Assembly (NCBI GenBank): GCA_039962225.1
Contig: JAMPKV010000014.1
Location: 108,924 to 172,923 of the forward strand
Reading direction: 5' to 3'
DNA: 64,000 bases
From: Microcoleus sp. AS-A8
GTDB taxonomy: Bacteria; Cyanobacteriota; Cyanobacteriia; Cyanobacteriales; Coleofasciculaceae
The position numbers and the translations under genes were made by a program. This document shows, piece after piece, positions 1 to 8,816 of the stretch. The first letter of the stretch is position 1; every line of letters starts with the position of its first letter. Under the pieces are notes generated by a model. That model saw only the letters and a program-made list of their open reading frames with translations, had not been told where the DNA came from and did no database searches.

Positions 1-576
1 GAACGTTGCAAGGGATTGATTCTGCGCGGTATTTTCATGCTCAGGCAGAAAGAACTTCTCTGGTTTTATCAGGAAGGAACGAGTTATATCTTCCCCGATG
101 CTTGGGAGGAATATGTTAAACCGATTCCCGAAGAAGAACGTCACGATTTTATGGGAGCCTACTACAAACGATTGACGAGTCCAGATTTGGAAACACGCTT
201 AGAAGCTGCTCGTGCGTGGTCAGTTTGGGAGGCAAGTACCAGTAAACTATTGCAAGACCCTGGGCTAATGCAACGGTTTGGTCAAAACAATTTTGCCGAT
301 GCTTTTGCCCGAATTGAGTGTCATTATTTCGTTAATAAAGGCTTTTTTGAACCAGAAGATCAGCTCTTAAAAAATGTCGATCGCATTCGTCATATTCCAG
401 GTGTGATTGTCCAGGGACGCTACGATGTGGTTTGTCCGATGATATCGGCTTGGGAGCTGCATCGCGCTTGGCCTGAAGCGGAGTTGATTGTGGTTCCGGA
501 TGCTGGACATTCCATGTCAGAACCGGGGATTCGTAGTGCTTTAATTGAAGCAACGGATCAGTTTGCTTCTTTGTGA
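1..576 (+). CDS. Proline iminopeptidase, C-terminal part (5' end outside window)
   Basis: The alpha/beta-hydrolase that releases N-terminal proline from peptides in the cytoplasm. The frame is open from base 1, so the start and the nucleophile-elbow serine lie upstream. Visible are the cap region (LRGIF near the start, then YQEGTSYIFPDAWEEY and the AYYKRLTS stretch), the late strand with the Asp of QGRYDVVCP, and the C-terminal catalytic His in DAGHSMSEPG. These are familiar signatures of bacterial Pip enzymes (about 315 residues); roughly the last 191 residues are here. An internal TTG at 16 is not the start, because the homology continues upstream of it. Confidence 0.9.
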   Translation, partial: ERCKGLILRGIFMLRQKELLWFYQEGTSYIFPDAWEEYVKPIPEEERHDFMGAYYKRLTSPDLETRLEAARAWSVWEASTSKLLQDPGLMQRFGQNNFADAFARIECHYFVNKGFFEPEDQLLKNVDRIRHIPGVIVQGRYDVVCPMISAWELHRAWPEAELIVVPDAGHSMSEPGIRSALIEATDQFASL

Positions 577-603
577 AAGAGCGATCGCCTAAGGTAGTAG
601 CTG

Positions 604-1161
604 TTACCTAAGAAGGCGAAACGACCCGTGAATGCGTTCAATTGTGCCAGCAGAACTAGAATTACTAGCCGTGTAATAACTAGAAATGACGACCGTTTGC
701 TTATTGTTGTAGCGAACAAAAGTGAGCATTGAGTCGGGAAAGTCAAATCCTCCACCTGTCAGGTGCACCCTAACAGCATTCCGCCCATTAATGGTTAGGT
801 TGCGGCGTTGTTTCACTGTGGCATTGTAGGATTGACTGCTAGCTATATCCCTTTTAACTACAGTTTCTAGGGAACCCTCAGGGAAGGTAATGTCCGTTTT
901 AATTAGGTTGGCTGGAGCTTTCCCCCCTCCAGCGCCGGTTGGTTTGCGACTCCAGATTGTAGTGTAATTGGTAGCACTTTTATCTATAACCCAGCCAGAG
1001 GGATGTTGAATTGAGAAAAAATTGCGTTCTGTATAGGTGACAAATTTTGGCTGCGTTTGAGCGCTGCTGGAGTTGATGCCTGTCAGGGAATGGGACAGTG
1101 GCAGAACACCTAGAAAAGCGGTAGTTGTCAAGAGAGTTAAGACGAGCTGTTTGGGCTTCAT
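604..1161 (-). CDS. Exported PsbP-like domain protein
   Basis: 185 residues. The N-terminus is a signal peptide (KPK, then a hydrophobic run of about 20 residues, then SHSLTGINSSSAQTQ), so the protein is probably lumenal or periplasmic. The mature part starts FVTYTERNFFSIQHPSGW and continues through alternating strands to VVISSYY and a C-terminal IERIHGSFRLL. This is the layout of the PsbP/Mog1-type alpha-beta-alpha fold found in small cyanobacterial PsbP-related proteins. The fold call is from memory of family patterns. No catalytic residues are apparent and the function is unknown. It is convergent with the iminopeptidase. Confidence 0.6.
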   Translation of the reverse strand: MKPKQLVLTLLTTTAFLGVLPLSHSLTGINSSSAQTQPKFVTYTERNFFSIQHPSGWVIDKSATNYTTIWSRKPTGAGGGKAPANLIKTDITFPEGSLETVVKRDIASSQSYNATVKQRRNLTINGRNAVRVHLTGGGFDFPDSMLTFVRYNNKQTVVISSYYTASNSSSAGTIERIHGSFRLLR

Positions 1162-1279
1162 AGGCTAAGAAGATGTTTCTGCTAGGTATTTTAGTGATGT
1201 TTGTACTGAGTGGGTATATTGTGTGGGCTGTGCTGCAAGCAAGCTTAACTCTTTTGGCTAGAAGCCAGTGTCATTTTTC

Positions 1280-2254
1280 ATGATTGACCACGATCGTTTA
1301 TTCAAAGAACTCCTTTCTACCTTCTTTGTGGAGTTCCTCGAACTGTTCTTCCCCGATGTCAGTGAGTATGTAGAGCGTGACTCCTTGGTGCCAATGGACA
1401 AGGAACTGTTCACGGATGTCACCTCTGGGGAGAGGTACGAAGCCGATTTGGTGATGAGAGCGCAGTTTAGAGGACAATCTTCTCAGTTTTTGGTTCATGT
1501 CGAACACCAGTCCAGCTCCCAAAGCGACTTCAATCGGCGGATGTTTCGCTATTTTGCTCGTCTGCACGAAACTCATGCTTTGCCCGTTTATCCGATTGTT
1601 ATTTTTTCCCAGGACTCGCCTCGGCGTCCAGAACCGGACTCGTATCGGGTTGAGTTTTCCGATTTTTTGGTGTTGGAATTCCACTATCGAGTGATTCAGC
1701 TCAATCGTCTCCAGTGGCAAGATTTTGTTAACCTGCCCAATCCTGTTGCCAGTGCTTTAATGGCAAAAATGCAGATGGAGCCTCAAGAGCGCCCTGTTGT
1801 GAAGGTAGAGTGCTTGAGGTTACTGGCTAGCTTGGGATTAAATCCAGCCCAAATACAGCTAATTTCTGGATTCATCGACACTTACTTAAAGTTGAGTCAA
1901 ACGGAGCAGGTACGGTTTCAAGCTGAACTCGATAGGATCGAACCAGCAAGGCAGGAGGAAGTTATGCAGATAGTCACCAGTTGGATGGAAGAAGGTTTGC
2001 AACGGGGAAGACAGGAAGGGCTAGAGGAGGGAAGAAGGCAGGAGGCTTTATCCCTAGTGTTGCGGCAACTTGCGCGTCGAGTTGGTGAAATGGAGCCGGA
2101 GTTACAGGAGCAAATTCAGGCGTTAGCGATCGCACAAATCGAGGACTTGGGTGAGGCGTTATTGGATTTTTCGACTAAGGCGGATTTGGAGGCTTGGTTA
2201 GAGGATTGCGCTTCAAGATTGGAATCTAGCAGTGATTCTCCTGATTCTGAGTGA
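1280..2254 (+). CDS. Rpn-family PD-(D/E)XK nuclease-like protein with DUF4351 tail
   Basis: About 324 residues. The N-terminus (IDHDRLFKELLSTFFVEFL) and the core YEADLVMRAQF...FLVHVEHQS...FNRRMFRYFARLH match the Rpn/YhgA-like transposase-related nuclease family; the Asp and the E-x-Q pair are the PD-(D/E)XK residues. The C-terminus carries a charged helix rich in EEGLQRGRQEGLEEGR repeats, followed by a DUF4351-type segment (LVLRQLARRVGEMEPELQEQIQAL). I chose the ATG at 1280, where family members usually begin; a GTG at 1268 is possible. Such genes are multicopy in cyanobacteria, and their role in recombination or defence is not settled. Confidence 0.85.
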   Translation: MIDHDRLFKELLSTFFVEFLELFFPDVSEYVERDSLVPMDKELFTDVTSGERYEADLVMRAQFRGQSSQFLVHVEHQSSSQSDFNRRMFRYFARLHETHALPVYPIVIFSQDSPRRPEPDSYRVEFSDFLVLEFHYRVIQLNRLQWQDFVNLPNPVASALMAKMQMEPQERPVVKVECLRLLASLGLNPAQIQLISGFIDTYLKLSQTEQVRFQAELDRIEPARQEEVMQIVTSWMEEGLQRGRQEGLEEGRRQEALSLVLRQLARRVGEMEPELQEQIQALAIAQIEDLGEALLDFSTKADLEAWLEDCASRLESSSDSPDSE

Positions 2255-2274
2255 GACAAAGTGCGATCGCTCTC

Positions 2275-2310
2275 AACCCGCGCAGGCGGACTTCGGTTGT
2301 GTAGACGCGA
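2275..2310 (+). repeat. Interspersed short repeat fragment (cyanobacterial type)
   Basis: The stretch beginning AACCCGCGCAGGCGGACTTC and ending GTAGACGCGA follows the Rpn gene and abuts a HIP1 octamer. It resembles a short dispersed repeat I recognise from intergenic regions of many filamentous cyanobacteria. Identification is from memory; no second full copy was noticed in this window. Confidence 0.4.
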
Positions 2311-2500
2311 TTAATGCTGCTCAAAATAGTTGCTCAGCTAGCCAGTGCAATATCTTTAGATCTTCAACCGTGATGTTACTGATCTTCGAGCGAGACCTAA
2401 GGACAAAAATTCAGTAGTATTACCGAAGGCAAGAACTTTGAGGAAGCCTAACGTATATGGTGGACTCCTGGTTGACGAACAACAGAAGGCAGGCTAAATA

Positions 2501-3076
2501 ATGGCAGTTTCACTAGCAAAAGGACAACGTGTATCACTTGAAAAAGTGGCACCAGGTCTTTCAGAGGTATTCATTGGTCTTGGATGGGACGTTAAATCTA
2601 CAGACACAGGTTCCGACTTTGATCTTGATTCGTCCGTATTCATGTTAGGTGCTAATGAAAAACTCATTTCTGACTCTCACTTCATTTTTTACAACAACCT
2701 CACTAGCCCTGATCCAGATAAATCGCTTCAGCACCTTGGGGATAACCTCACGGGTGTAGGCGAGGGCGATGATGAGGTGATCAAAATTAACCTCAAAAAA
2801 GTACCTGCTGATGTCCAAAAAATCGTTGTTACTGTAACCATCCATGAAGCACAGCAACGTAATCAAAATTTTGGTCAAGTGCAAAATGCGTTCGTGCGTG
2901 TCGTCAATGCTCAAACAAAACAGGAAGCTGTTCGCTACGACCTCGTGGAAGACTACTCCATAGAGACAGCACTGATTATGGCTGAACTATACCGTAAAGA
3001 TGGTGAATGGCGTCTCAATGCCGTTGGTGCAGGTTATCAGGGCGGTTTACAAGCACTACTTGATCGCTACAGCTAA
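2501..3076 (+). CDS. TerD-family protein 1
   Basis: 191 residues, a full single TerD domain. It begins AVSLAKGQRVSLEKVAPGL, then GLGWDV, the calcium-site strand DFDLDSSVFML, the acidic loop GVGEGDDEVIKINL and the closing QNFGQVQNAFVRVVN. TerD proteins are cytoplasmic calcium-binding beta-sandwich proteins linked to tellurite and other stress tolerance and to membrane-associated surveillance complexes. It is the first gene of an apparent operon with two more terD-like genes, a VWA gene and a metalloprotease, separated from the next gene by 12 bp. All acidic ligand positions look intact. Confidence 0.92.
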   Translation: MAVSLAKGQRVSLEKVAPGLSEVFIGLGWDVKSTDTGSDFDLDSSVFMLGANEKLISDSHFIFYNNLTSPDPDKSLQHLGDNLTGVGEGDDEVIKINLKKVPADVQKIVVTVTIHEAQQRNQNFGQVQNAFVRVVNAQTKQEAVRYDLVEDYSIETALIMAELYRKDGEWRLNAVGAGYQGGLQALLDRYS

Positions 3077-3088
3077 GAGGCAAAACAC

Positions 3089-3691
3089 ATGGGAATTAAC
3101 CTACAAAAAGGACAGCGCATTTCGCTTTCTAAAGAGGCACCTGGTCTTACAAAGCTCATGTGCGGACTGGGTTGGGATGTCAGCAAACGAGGCGGTGGGG
3201 GTATTTTTGGAGCTTTTAGCAATACTCAAGACTGCGATTTAGATGCATCAGTTATTTGCTTGAATAGCAATGACAAATGGACTAACCAAGCTAACGTAGT
3301 TTATTTCGGTAATTTGAGCCATTCCTCAGGAGCGATTACTCATCTTGGTGATAATCTCACTGGTGCCGGTGATGGGGATGATGAGCAAATTATTATTGAT
3401 TTGTCTCGGCTACCATCAGATATTACGAAACTTGTTTTCACAGTGAACATTTACAACTGTGTAGCTCGTAAACAAGACTTTGGACAGGTTCAAAATGCTT
3501 TTGTGCGCTTGGTTAATGTCTCTAATAATCAAGAACTCGCTCGATATAACCTATCGGGAACTGAATACATGGGCATGACTGGGATGATTATGGCTGAAAT
3601 CTACAAGCATAATAATGAGTGGAAAATGGCAGCCATTGGCAACGGCATTAGCGTTAATGGTTTAGGAGAACTTTTGAAATCCTATACTTAA
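3089..3691 (+). CDS. TerD-family protein 2 (divergent)
   Basis: 200 residues. Same order of motifs as its neighbours: INLQKGQRISLSKEAPGL, GLGWDV, CDLDASVICLN, GAGDGDDEQIIIDL, QDFGQVQNAFVRLVN. It differs by a Gly-rich insertion after GLGWDV (SKRGGGGIFGAFSNTQ) and by NIYNCVARK in place of the usual TIHEAEQR strand, which places it in the TerX/TerZ-like branch rather than the TerD/TerE branch. Acidic calcium ligands are kept. It lies between two more typical paralogues, so the three may form a mixed complex; that last point is inference. Confidence 0.9.
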   Translation: MGINLQKGQRISLSKEAPGLTKLMCGLGWDVSKRGGGGIFGAFSNTQDCDLDASVICLNSNDKWTNQANVVYFGNLSHSSGAITHLGDNLTGAGDGDDEQIIIDLSRLPSDITKLVFTVNIYNCVARKQDFGQVQNAFVRLVNVSNNQELARYNLSGTEYMGMTGMIMAEIYKHNNEWKMAAIGNGISVNGLGELLKSYT

Positions 3692-3788
3692 TTACTCCCT
3701 GAGTCTCTGGATGAACCCTACGAGATTGAGTAAATCAACTGAATGTTAATTCCGAATAGAAGTTGTTTTGTAAAAAGAGGTAGAAATC

Positions 3789-4361
3789 ATGTCGATTAAC
3801 CTAAGCAAAGGTGAGCGGATTAATCTCTCAAAAGAAGCACCTGGTCTTAAAAAGGCCGGAATTGGTTTAGGTTGGGATACTAACCAGACAGATACAGGTG
3901 CGGGGTTTGACTTAGATGCGTCTGTATTTATGTTGGGAGCTAATGGAAAAATTCCTAGCGAGAAATACTTCGTATTCTACAACAACCCAGAATCACCCGA
4001 TAGTTCGGTGAAGCATCTAGGAGATAGCAGAACTGGAGAGGGTGCAGGAGATGATGAGACGGCTGAAATTGATTTGAGTAAAGTAGATGCTTCTGTTCAA
4101 GAAATAGTTTTTGTTGTAACTATTCATGAAGCAGAGCAAAGAAAGCAAAACTTTGGTCAAGTCAGAAACTCGTTTATCAGAATTTATGACAGTTCCACAG
4201 AAAAACAAGTTGCTAAGTATGAGTTAGAGGAAGATTTTTCAACAGAAACAGCCATTGAGTTTGGAAAACTCTACAAAAAAGATGGAGAGTGGAGATTCCA
4301 AGCAGTTGGGCAAGGCTATAAGGCTGGATTGCAGAAATTTGTAGATCAGTATGCTTCTTAG
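3789..4361 (+). CDS. TerD-family protein 3
   Basis: 190 residues, a typical TerD/TerE-type protein: SINLSKGERINLSKEAPGL, GLGWDTN, GFDLDASVFMLG, GAGDDETAEIDL, VVTIHEAEQRKQNFGQVRNSFIRI. It is close to protein 1 in layout and presumably arose from the same duplication. A 97-bp spacer precedes it, with an AAAAGAGG ribosome-binding sequence about 10 bases before the ATG. It is followed by a strong hairpin at 4400-4436 before the VWA gene, so it may be made in larger amounts than the genes downstream. Confidence 0.92.
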   Translation: MSINLSKGERINLSKEAPGLKKAGIGLGWDTNQTDTGAGFDLDASVFMLGANGKIPSEKYFVFYNNPESPDSSVKHLGDSRTGEGAGDDETAEIDLSKVDASVQEIVFVVTIHEAEQRKQNFGQVRNSFIRIYDSSTEKQVAKYELEEDFSTETAIEFGKLYKKDGEWRFQAVGQGYKAGLQKFVDQYAS

Positions 4362-4399
4362 TTAGTCTCTAAAAGGAAGCCAACAATAAAACGGAAATC

Positions 4400-4436
4400 A
4401 AAGAGGGCATTCAAAATTTATATGAATGTCCTCTTT
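4400..4436 (+). terminator. Long hairpin between terD3 and the VWA gene
   Basis: AAAGAGGGCATTCA (4400-4413) pairs over its whole length with TGAATGTCCTCTTT (4423-4436), with one G-U pair and a 9-base A/T loop. There is only a short T run after it, so it could be a partial terminator (attenuator) or a processing and stability element splitting the Ter operon. Confidence 0.6.
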
Positions 4437-4470
4437 AAGTAAGATGTAAATTTAATAGAAGGGAAGAAAG

Positions 4471-5253
4471 ATGGCTATTTCGCTGAAAAAGATTGAGCAG
4501 GAAGCACCACAACTTATCGACCTTGCAAAGAAAGCAGATATTTCCCTACAAAAAGCGAATTTGACAAATCACCAGGCTAAGGTGGCGCTTTGTCTTGACA
4601 TTTCTGGTTCGATGGCATCTCTCTATTCATCAGGTAAAATTCAACGGTTTGCCGAAAAAATTTTAGCTTTGGGATGTTGGTTTGATGATAATGGTTCTAT
4701 TGATATATTTCTATTCGGAGCTAACGCTCATAAAGCAGGTGAAATGACACTTGCTAATTTCAAAAACTTTATTCCGAATGTACTGAATCAGTATCCACTA
4801 GAGGGTGGTACTTACTACGGTAAAGTGATGAAGATGATTAGAAGCTTCTATTTTCCGCTGGGAAGAGGAGAAAGTCGGAAGTCAGCTGTCGCATCAAATA
4901 AACCTGTCTACGTTATGTTTGTTACTGATGGAGCAACTGCTGACAATTCAGAGACAGAACAACAGGTTAAGTGGTCTTCATTTGAGCCAATTTTCTGGCA
5001 ATTTATGGCAATTGGGAAGTCCCGTAAAGATGTGAAAGGAGAGGGATTGTTTGGCTGGTTATCTAAAGCATTTGCCAGTGATTTTACATTTCTGGAGGAA
5101 CTTGACAATATGAGCAATCGCTATGTAGATAATGCCGATTTCTTCAGCGTGGAAGACCCTGAAATTATTGCCGATCAAGAACTTTACGATCTACTGATGA
5201 CTGAATATCCAGGTTGGGTGAAATTAGCTAAAACGAAAAAATTATTACGATAA
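4471..5253 (+). CDS. VWA-domain protein of the tellurite-resistance (TerF/TerY) type
   Basis: 260 residues. A short N-terminal segment (LKKIEQEAPQLIDLAKKADISL) leads into a VWA domain with an intact MIDAS motif DISGSM, the Thr of GGTYYG and the Asp of FVTDGATADN. In the Ter family this domain binds divalent metal and partners TerD-type proteins in cytoplasmic assemblies. The sequence resembles the C-terminal VWA part of TerF-like proteins. It follows terD3 after a hairpin, has a GGAAGAAAG ribosome-binding site, and is followed 20 bp later by the metalloprotease gene, which suggests co-expression. Confidence 0.88.
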   Translation: MAISLKKIEQEAPQLIDLAKKADISLQKANLTNHQAKVALCLDISGSMASLYSSGKIQRFAEKILALGCWFDDNGSIDIFLFGANAHKAGEMTLANFKNFIPNVLNQYPLEGGTYYGKVMKMIRSFYFPLGRGESRKSAVASNKPVYVMFVTDGATADNSETEQQVKWSSFEPIFWQFMAIGKSRKDVKGEGLFGWLSKAFASDFTFLEELDNMSNRYVDNADFFSVEDPEIIADQELYDLLMTEYPGWVKLAKTKKLLR

Positions 5254-5273
5254 AAATTTTCTGCTCTAAGTAA

Positions 5274-5981
5274 ATGTCTCTGTACGATCGCCTAGACCTA
5301 ACCAGACCGACTCGCAAGCTCAAAATCCCCATTTGGGAACGTATCAATCTCACTAGACCCCCAAAACTCCGTTGTCGGGGATGTCGTTTGCACATCCAGT
5401 CTCAGTGGGAGTATTGTCCTTCCTGTGGACAAACTCTTAGTGAGAAGGATAGCGAGATTCGCCGTTGTATTTGGGTAGATCTGGCAGGCATAGATGTGGC
5501 ATCTGAAAATAAAGAAGCGATCATTGGCATCATCATCGATGCTTTCTCCAAAGTCTATGGCGCATTTAGAAGTGTAAAGGTATTTTTGACCTCAGATCCC
5601 CCCGATCCAAAAGAATGGGGAGAGGAATTTACTCATGTCTATATATTCGCTGACGATCAACCCGTTGACTATCTCGGAATTGCCAGTTTTCAAGCCGGAG
5701 TAGTTACAGCTCGTGCTATTGTCCGCCTTGACCAGATATTCCATGCTTCTTACAGCGCGGGTCTTAATGTTAATCAATTGTCTAACTTAATTGCAAATAC
5801 CATCACTCACGAAATCGCGCATACACTGGGGTTGGATCACTCTGCACTACCCACTGATGTGATGCACGATGGACTGGATCATGTCATCCATAGCTTAATG
5901 CCTCCATCGTTTCATCCGGAGCAAATCAACTCGATGAATAATGCTATTCGTCGCTCTAAATTTAAAAGTTTACCCCTCTGA
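5274..5981 (+). CDS. Zinc-ribbon plus metzincin-type metalloprotease
   Basis: 235 residues. Near the N-terminus is a four-cysteine zinc ribbon (CRGC ... CPSC, about residues 34-56). The C-terminal half carries the extended metzincin zinc site HEIAHTLGLDH and a Met-turn candidate in DVMHDG. No signal peptide is seen, so it is probably cytoplasmic, unlike secreted matrixins. The upstream half (CIWVDLAGIDV...VKVFLTSDPP) is not recognised. It closes the Ter/VWA operon, and its 3' end overlaps by 12 bp the end of the convergent TfuA gene. The substrate is unknown; cleavage of a partner of the Ter complex or of a modified peptide is only a suggestion. Confidence 0.75.
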   Translation: MSLYDRLDLTRPTRKLKIPIWERINLTRPPKLRCRGCRLHIQSQWEYCPSCGQTLSEKDSEIRRCIWVDLAGIDVASENKEAIIGIIIDAFSKVYGAFRSVKVFLTSDPPDPKEWGEEFTHVYIFADDQPVDYLGIASFQAGVVTARAIVRLDQIFHASYSAGLNVNQLSNLIANTITHEIAHTLGLDHSALPTDVMHDGLDHVIHSLMPPSFHPEQINSMNNAIRRSKFKSLPL

Positions 5982-7346
5982 AGCACCCGGATCGACATCC
6001 TGCGCTGCCTTCCTCGCTAAATACGATCGCACCAATTCCAACTTCAGCAATTCAAAATCTAGAAAACCCGCTTCCTTCTCCCAATCATCGCGTAACCTGA
6101 CCTGACATCCCGTAGAGCGTAAATGCTCTATCATTAACTGCGAGATTGGTACTTTATCAGCATGTTCTTCAATCAAATTAGGATAGTACTCTCGAATAAT
6201 TCCTTCTCTTTCAGCTACAGCATCCGCACACTCTTTATAACGATTCTGCAATCGTAATTCATCCAGTAAAATCTTCGTATTCCTCTCATTCCCTTTCCGC
6301 CTCAGCAGCCAATTCTGTAAATAACGGCATCGAGCCATCTCAAGCATCAACTGATTAAATTCTTCTAGGGTCAAGTCATTTTCAGTTAACCAGTTGCTAA
6401 ACGCTGTCTCCTCAAAAATATTATGCTGACTCCGAAAACGTCGGATTTCTTTATCCACTGCCTCCTGAGATACTTCAACACCCAAAATTTCAGCCAAAAT
6501 CTGCACTAAGGCTCGATTTGCTGCGTGTAAATTGACTTCATCAAAATCAGGAAGATGTAACGCTGCATATCCTGCGATATCTCCCAAAGGAACCGTTATA
6601 TCATTCCGTAAGACTGTGCGATCGCGGTGATAGAGGTTACTAAAAAATTGATTGCGAATCAGGGAAAAATTTGGCTTGACTTGAGGCGAAGAATCAGGCA
6701 AATCTCGTAGCGTTTCTAGGAGTAAAATCGCATCTTGACGCTTGATATCTACATATTTAGTCTTGACAAAAGTCGCCATTTCGTCTAACTTTTCTGGCGA
6801 TATACCTGCCGCCGCTGCTTTGCGGAAGATGGCAGGAAACGTCCGTTCTGGGAAGTAAATCGATTTTGCGATCGCAGTTAATTGCTCACACACATTACTA
6901 TTGATAATTCCCTCATCTTTAGCATGGCAGAATGTGGCGCGGACATTCACCATTGGTTCTGAGAGACGGCAATATCCCGTATCTTCTGGCCCATGAACTG
7001 TAACAACTTCATCATCGTCAATTAGCTCCTCACTGGCGTACATTCGGTAAATTTTGCCAACGCCTACCATCCCAAAGGTATCCGTTTCAGCAGCACGTAA
7101 AGCGCCCATACTGCTAGCGCCATATACCGCCACGCCCTGTTCAATGGCGTACAAAATTTCTTTGTGCCATACGGAGGGTAAACTGAGAAAAACCCCATCA
7201 ATTAGACCAATAATATCGGGTTTGTATGTGGTTACAGCACTGAGTAAGTCCGATTGCTTTGCCGGAGGAAGATAGATAGCATCTAAAATTTCCTTAGCTT
7301 CCGCTACGGGGAGTGATGGCCCTAAAAATATGACTATTTTTTTCAT
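5970..7346 (-). CDS. TfuA-domain protein
   Basis: 458 residues. The first ~150 residues are a TfuA core: KKIVIFLGPSLPVAEA, then DIIGLIDGVFLSLPSVWHKEI and the hallmark GASSMGALRAAE. TfuA proteins act with YcaO enzymes in installing backbone thioamides (trifolitoxin cluster; McrA glycine thioamidation in methanogens), apparently helping sulfur delivery. The remaining ~300 residues are mostly helical and unfamiliar (for example FEETAFSNWLTENDLTLEEFNQLM), making this a long member. The gene starts 9 bp after the YcaO stop, so the two are almost certainly co-translated. The role with YcaO is established for the family; the substrate here is unknown. Confidence 0.85.
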   Translation of the reverse strand: MKKIVIFLGPSLPVAEAKEILDAIYLPPAKQSDLLSAVTTYKPDIIGLIDGVFLSLPSVWHKEILYAIEQGVAVYGASSMGALRAAETDTFGMVGVGKIYRMYASEELIDDDEVVTVHGPEDTGYCRLSEPMVNVRATFCHAKDEGIINSNVCEQLTAIAKSIYFPERTFPAIFRKAAAAGISPEKLDEMATFVKTKYVDIKRQDAILLLETLRDLPDSSPQVKPNFSLIRNQFFSNLYHRDRTVLRNDITVPLGDIAGYAALHLPDFDEVNLHAANRALVQILAEILGVEVSQEAVDKEIRRFRSQHNIFEETAFSNWLTENDLTLEEFNQLMLEMARCRYLQNWLLRRKGNERNTKILLDELRLQNRYKECADAVAEREGIIREYYPNLIEEHADKVPISQLMIEHLRSTGCQVRLRDDWEKEAGFLDFELLKLELVRSYLARKAAQDVDPGASEG

Positions 7347-7355
7347 AATTTAAGC

Positions 7356-8687
7356 TTAAACGGCTCCTCCGGCTGGGCGATGAGTCTCGGCTACAGGCAC
7401 ACCTTCAGCCTTAGGTTTAACCATAGTGGAAAGCTGACGTTCTGCAAATGCGATCGCACGCTGCTTCGGATTGTAAGTTGTATGAAAAGATGCTTCTAAT
7501 CCTGGAACAATTACTCTTACTACAAAAATATTCCAATCAGGTGGACTTAAATCCAATACAATCACCTGATTTAATCCGGAATTTTTCAGCTTTTTTAGGA
7601 TAATCTCAATATCTTCCTCAAATGTCGAAGTCGCCTGAGATTTCCGTTCTCTAGCATCTACCGTTGGCGGATTCGACTCAATAATACTAGCTTCAGCATC
7701 GCGATTTGTCTGTAATCTTAGTACCGTATAGTATTGATGAAAAATGTCATCTCTTGCCCCTGAAATTAGAATTGCGCGAGTTTGAGCCGCCTCGGTTAAG
7801 GCTCTTACCATCGCTACTTCCGGATCGAGATGGGTTCCATAACCATGACTACTCGGTACATTTCCACTGGGGTCATAAATTTGGGCGCGGTATACAGGAA
7901 TTTCAGTGTCTACGGTACAATCAAACAGAATTGGAACAACTTGTGCCGCTTCAAATTTTGTCAATAATTCTTGGATTATAGGAGATTCAATCGTTTCTAA
8001 ATGCACCCTCGGCATCCGATATCCTGGTATCCCGTATCCCTTGCGATACGCTTCGAGGTGGCAAGAAATTGCATCTCGCTCAATCAGTTCAAACAAAGCA
8101 GAACTAACCGCTTCTAAAAAATGGTTGCCAGAGGCTAAACCATTGGAACCCATGTCAAAACAGCCTAGATGGGTAACCTCTTTTTCCCAAAATCTGTGGT
8201 AGTTCATTGAGACGACTTGAACTGGAACCGCCACTTCATTTTGGTTCAGGATATCCCAGCCTAAACACCACTGTTCGCAGCGATTTACGTTAAAGAGCGA
8301 ATTTTCCCGTAGCGGTAATTTTTCTAAGGAAATAACTTGATAATTGTCGAAAAGCTGTGTATAGGAAAGATTAATTTCAGGCAGATTAATTGTTTCAGCA
8401 CAGTAAAGTTCAATCGACTCCATCGCGGCTGAAACCATGGCGGCTTCTAATGTCGTTCCTTTGCCGGAGGACGTGGAAACACTATAACTATTTGGGCGTA
8501 TCGAAATGGTAACCGGAATGCCAATTTTATCTAACCCTGTAATATTGGCAATTCGGGTTAGTCCAAGGGGTTTAAAGTAGGGTCGAACTCGTTCTAAGGT
8601 TTCGCTAGGAGAAGCCGTTCTATGAGTACCATGCCAGTATTGTTTTGTCGCTTGGTAGGCTCGATTTCGGAAGTGGATAGCCGTCAT
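7356..8687 (-). CDS. YcaO-family cyclodehydratase/thioamidation enzyme
   Basis: 443 residues. YcaO proteins use ATP to activate peptide-bond amides for azoline or thioamide formation. ATP/Mg-binding signatures are visible: GKGTTLEAAMVSAAMESIELYCAE, SSALFELIERDAISCHLEAY, and further on RALTEAAQTRAI. The N-terminal TASPSETLERVRPYFKPLGLTRIANITGLDKIGIPV is typical of the TfuA-associated branch. The C-terminus ends PKAEGVPVAETHRPAGGAV, without the PxPxP end of azoline-forming YcaOs, consistent with thioamidation. It lies between an ALKBH8-like oxygenase gene (129 bp upstream) and tfuA (9 bp downstream). No precursor peptide gene was found in the flanks. Confidence 0.88.
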   Translation of the reverse strand: MTAIHFRNRAYQATKQYWHGTHRTASPSETLERVRPYFKPLGLTRIANITGLDKIGIPVTISIRPNSYSVSTSSGKGTTLEAAMVSAAMESIELYCAETINLPEINLSYTQLFDNYQVISLEKLPLRENSLFNVNRCEQWCLGWDILNQNEVAVPVQVVSMNYHRFWEKEVTHLGCFDMGSNGLASGNHFLEAVSSALFELIERDAISCHLEAYRKGYGIPGYRMPRVHLETIESPIIQELLTKFEAAQVVPILFDCTVDTEIPVYRAQIYDPSGNVPSSHGYGTHLDPEVAMVRALTEAAQTRAILISGARDDIFHQYYTVLRLQTNRDAEASIIESNPPTVDARERKSQATSTFEEDIEIILKKLKNSGLNQVIVLDLSPPDWNIFVVRVIVPGLEASFHTTYNPKQRAIAFAERQLSTMVKPKAEGVPVAETHRPAGGAV

Positions 8688-8816
8688 TTGAGGTTGATTT
8701 ATGAGAGAGGAGCGGTATTTAACAACGCAACATCTAGATTTTGGATGAACCTCTATTTTGAACGTAGGAGATTGCGATTACCTAGCCTAAAATCTTTGCC
8801 CCCGAAATGGATTGAG

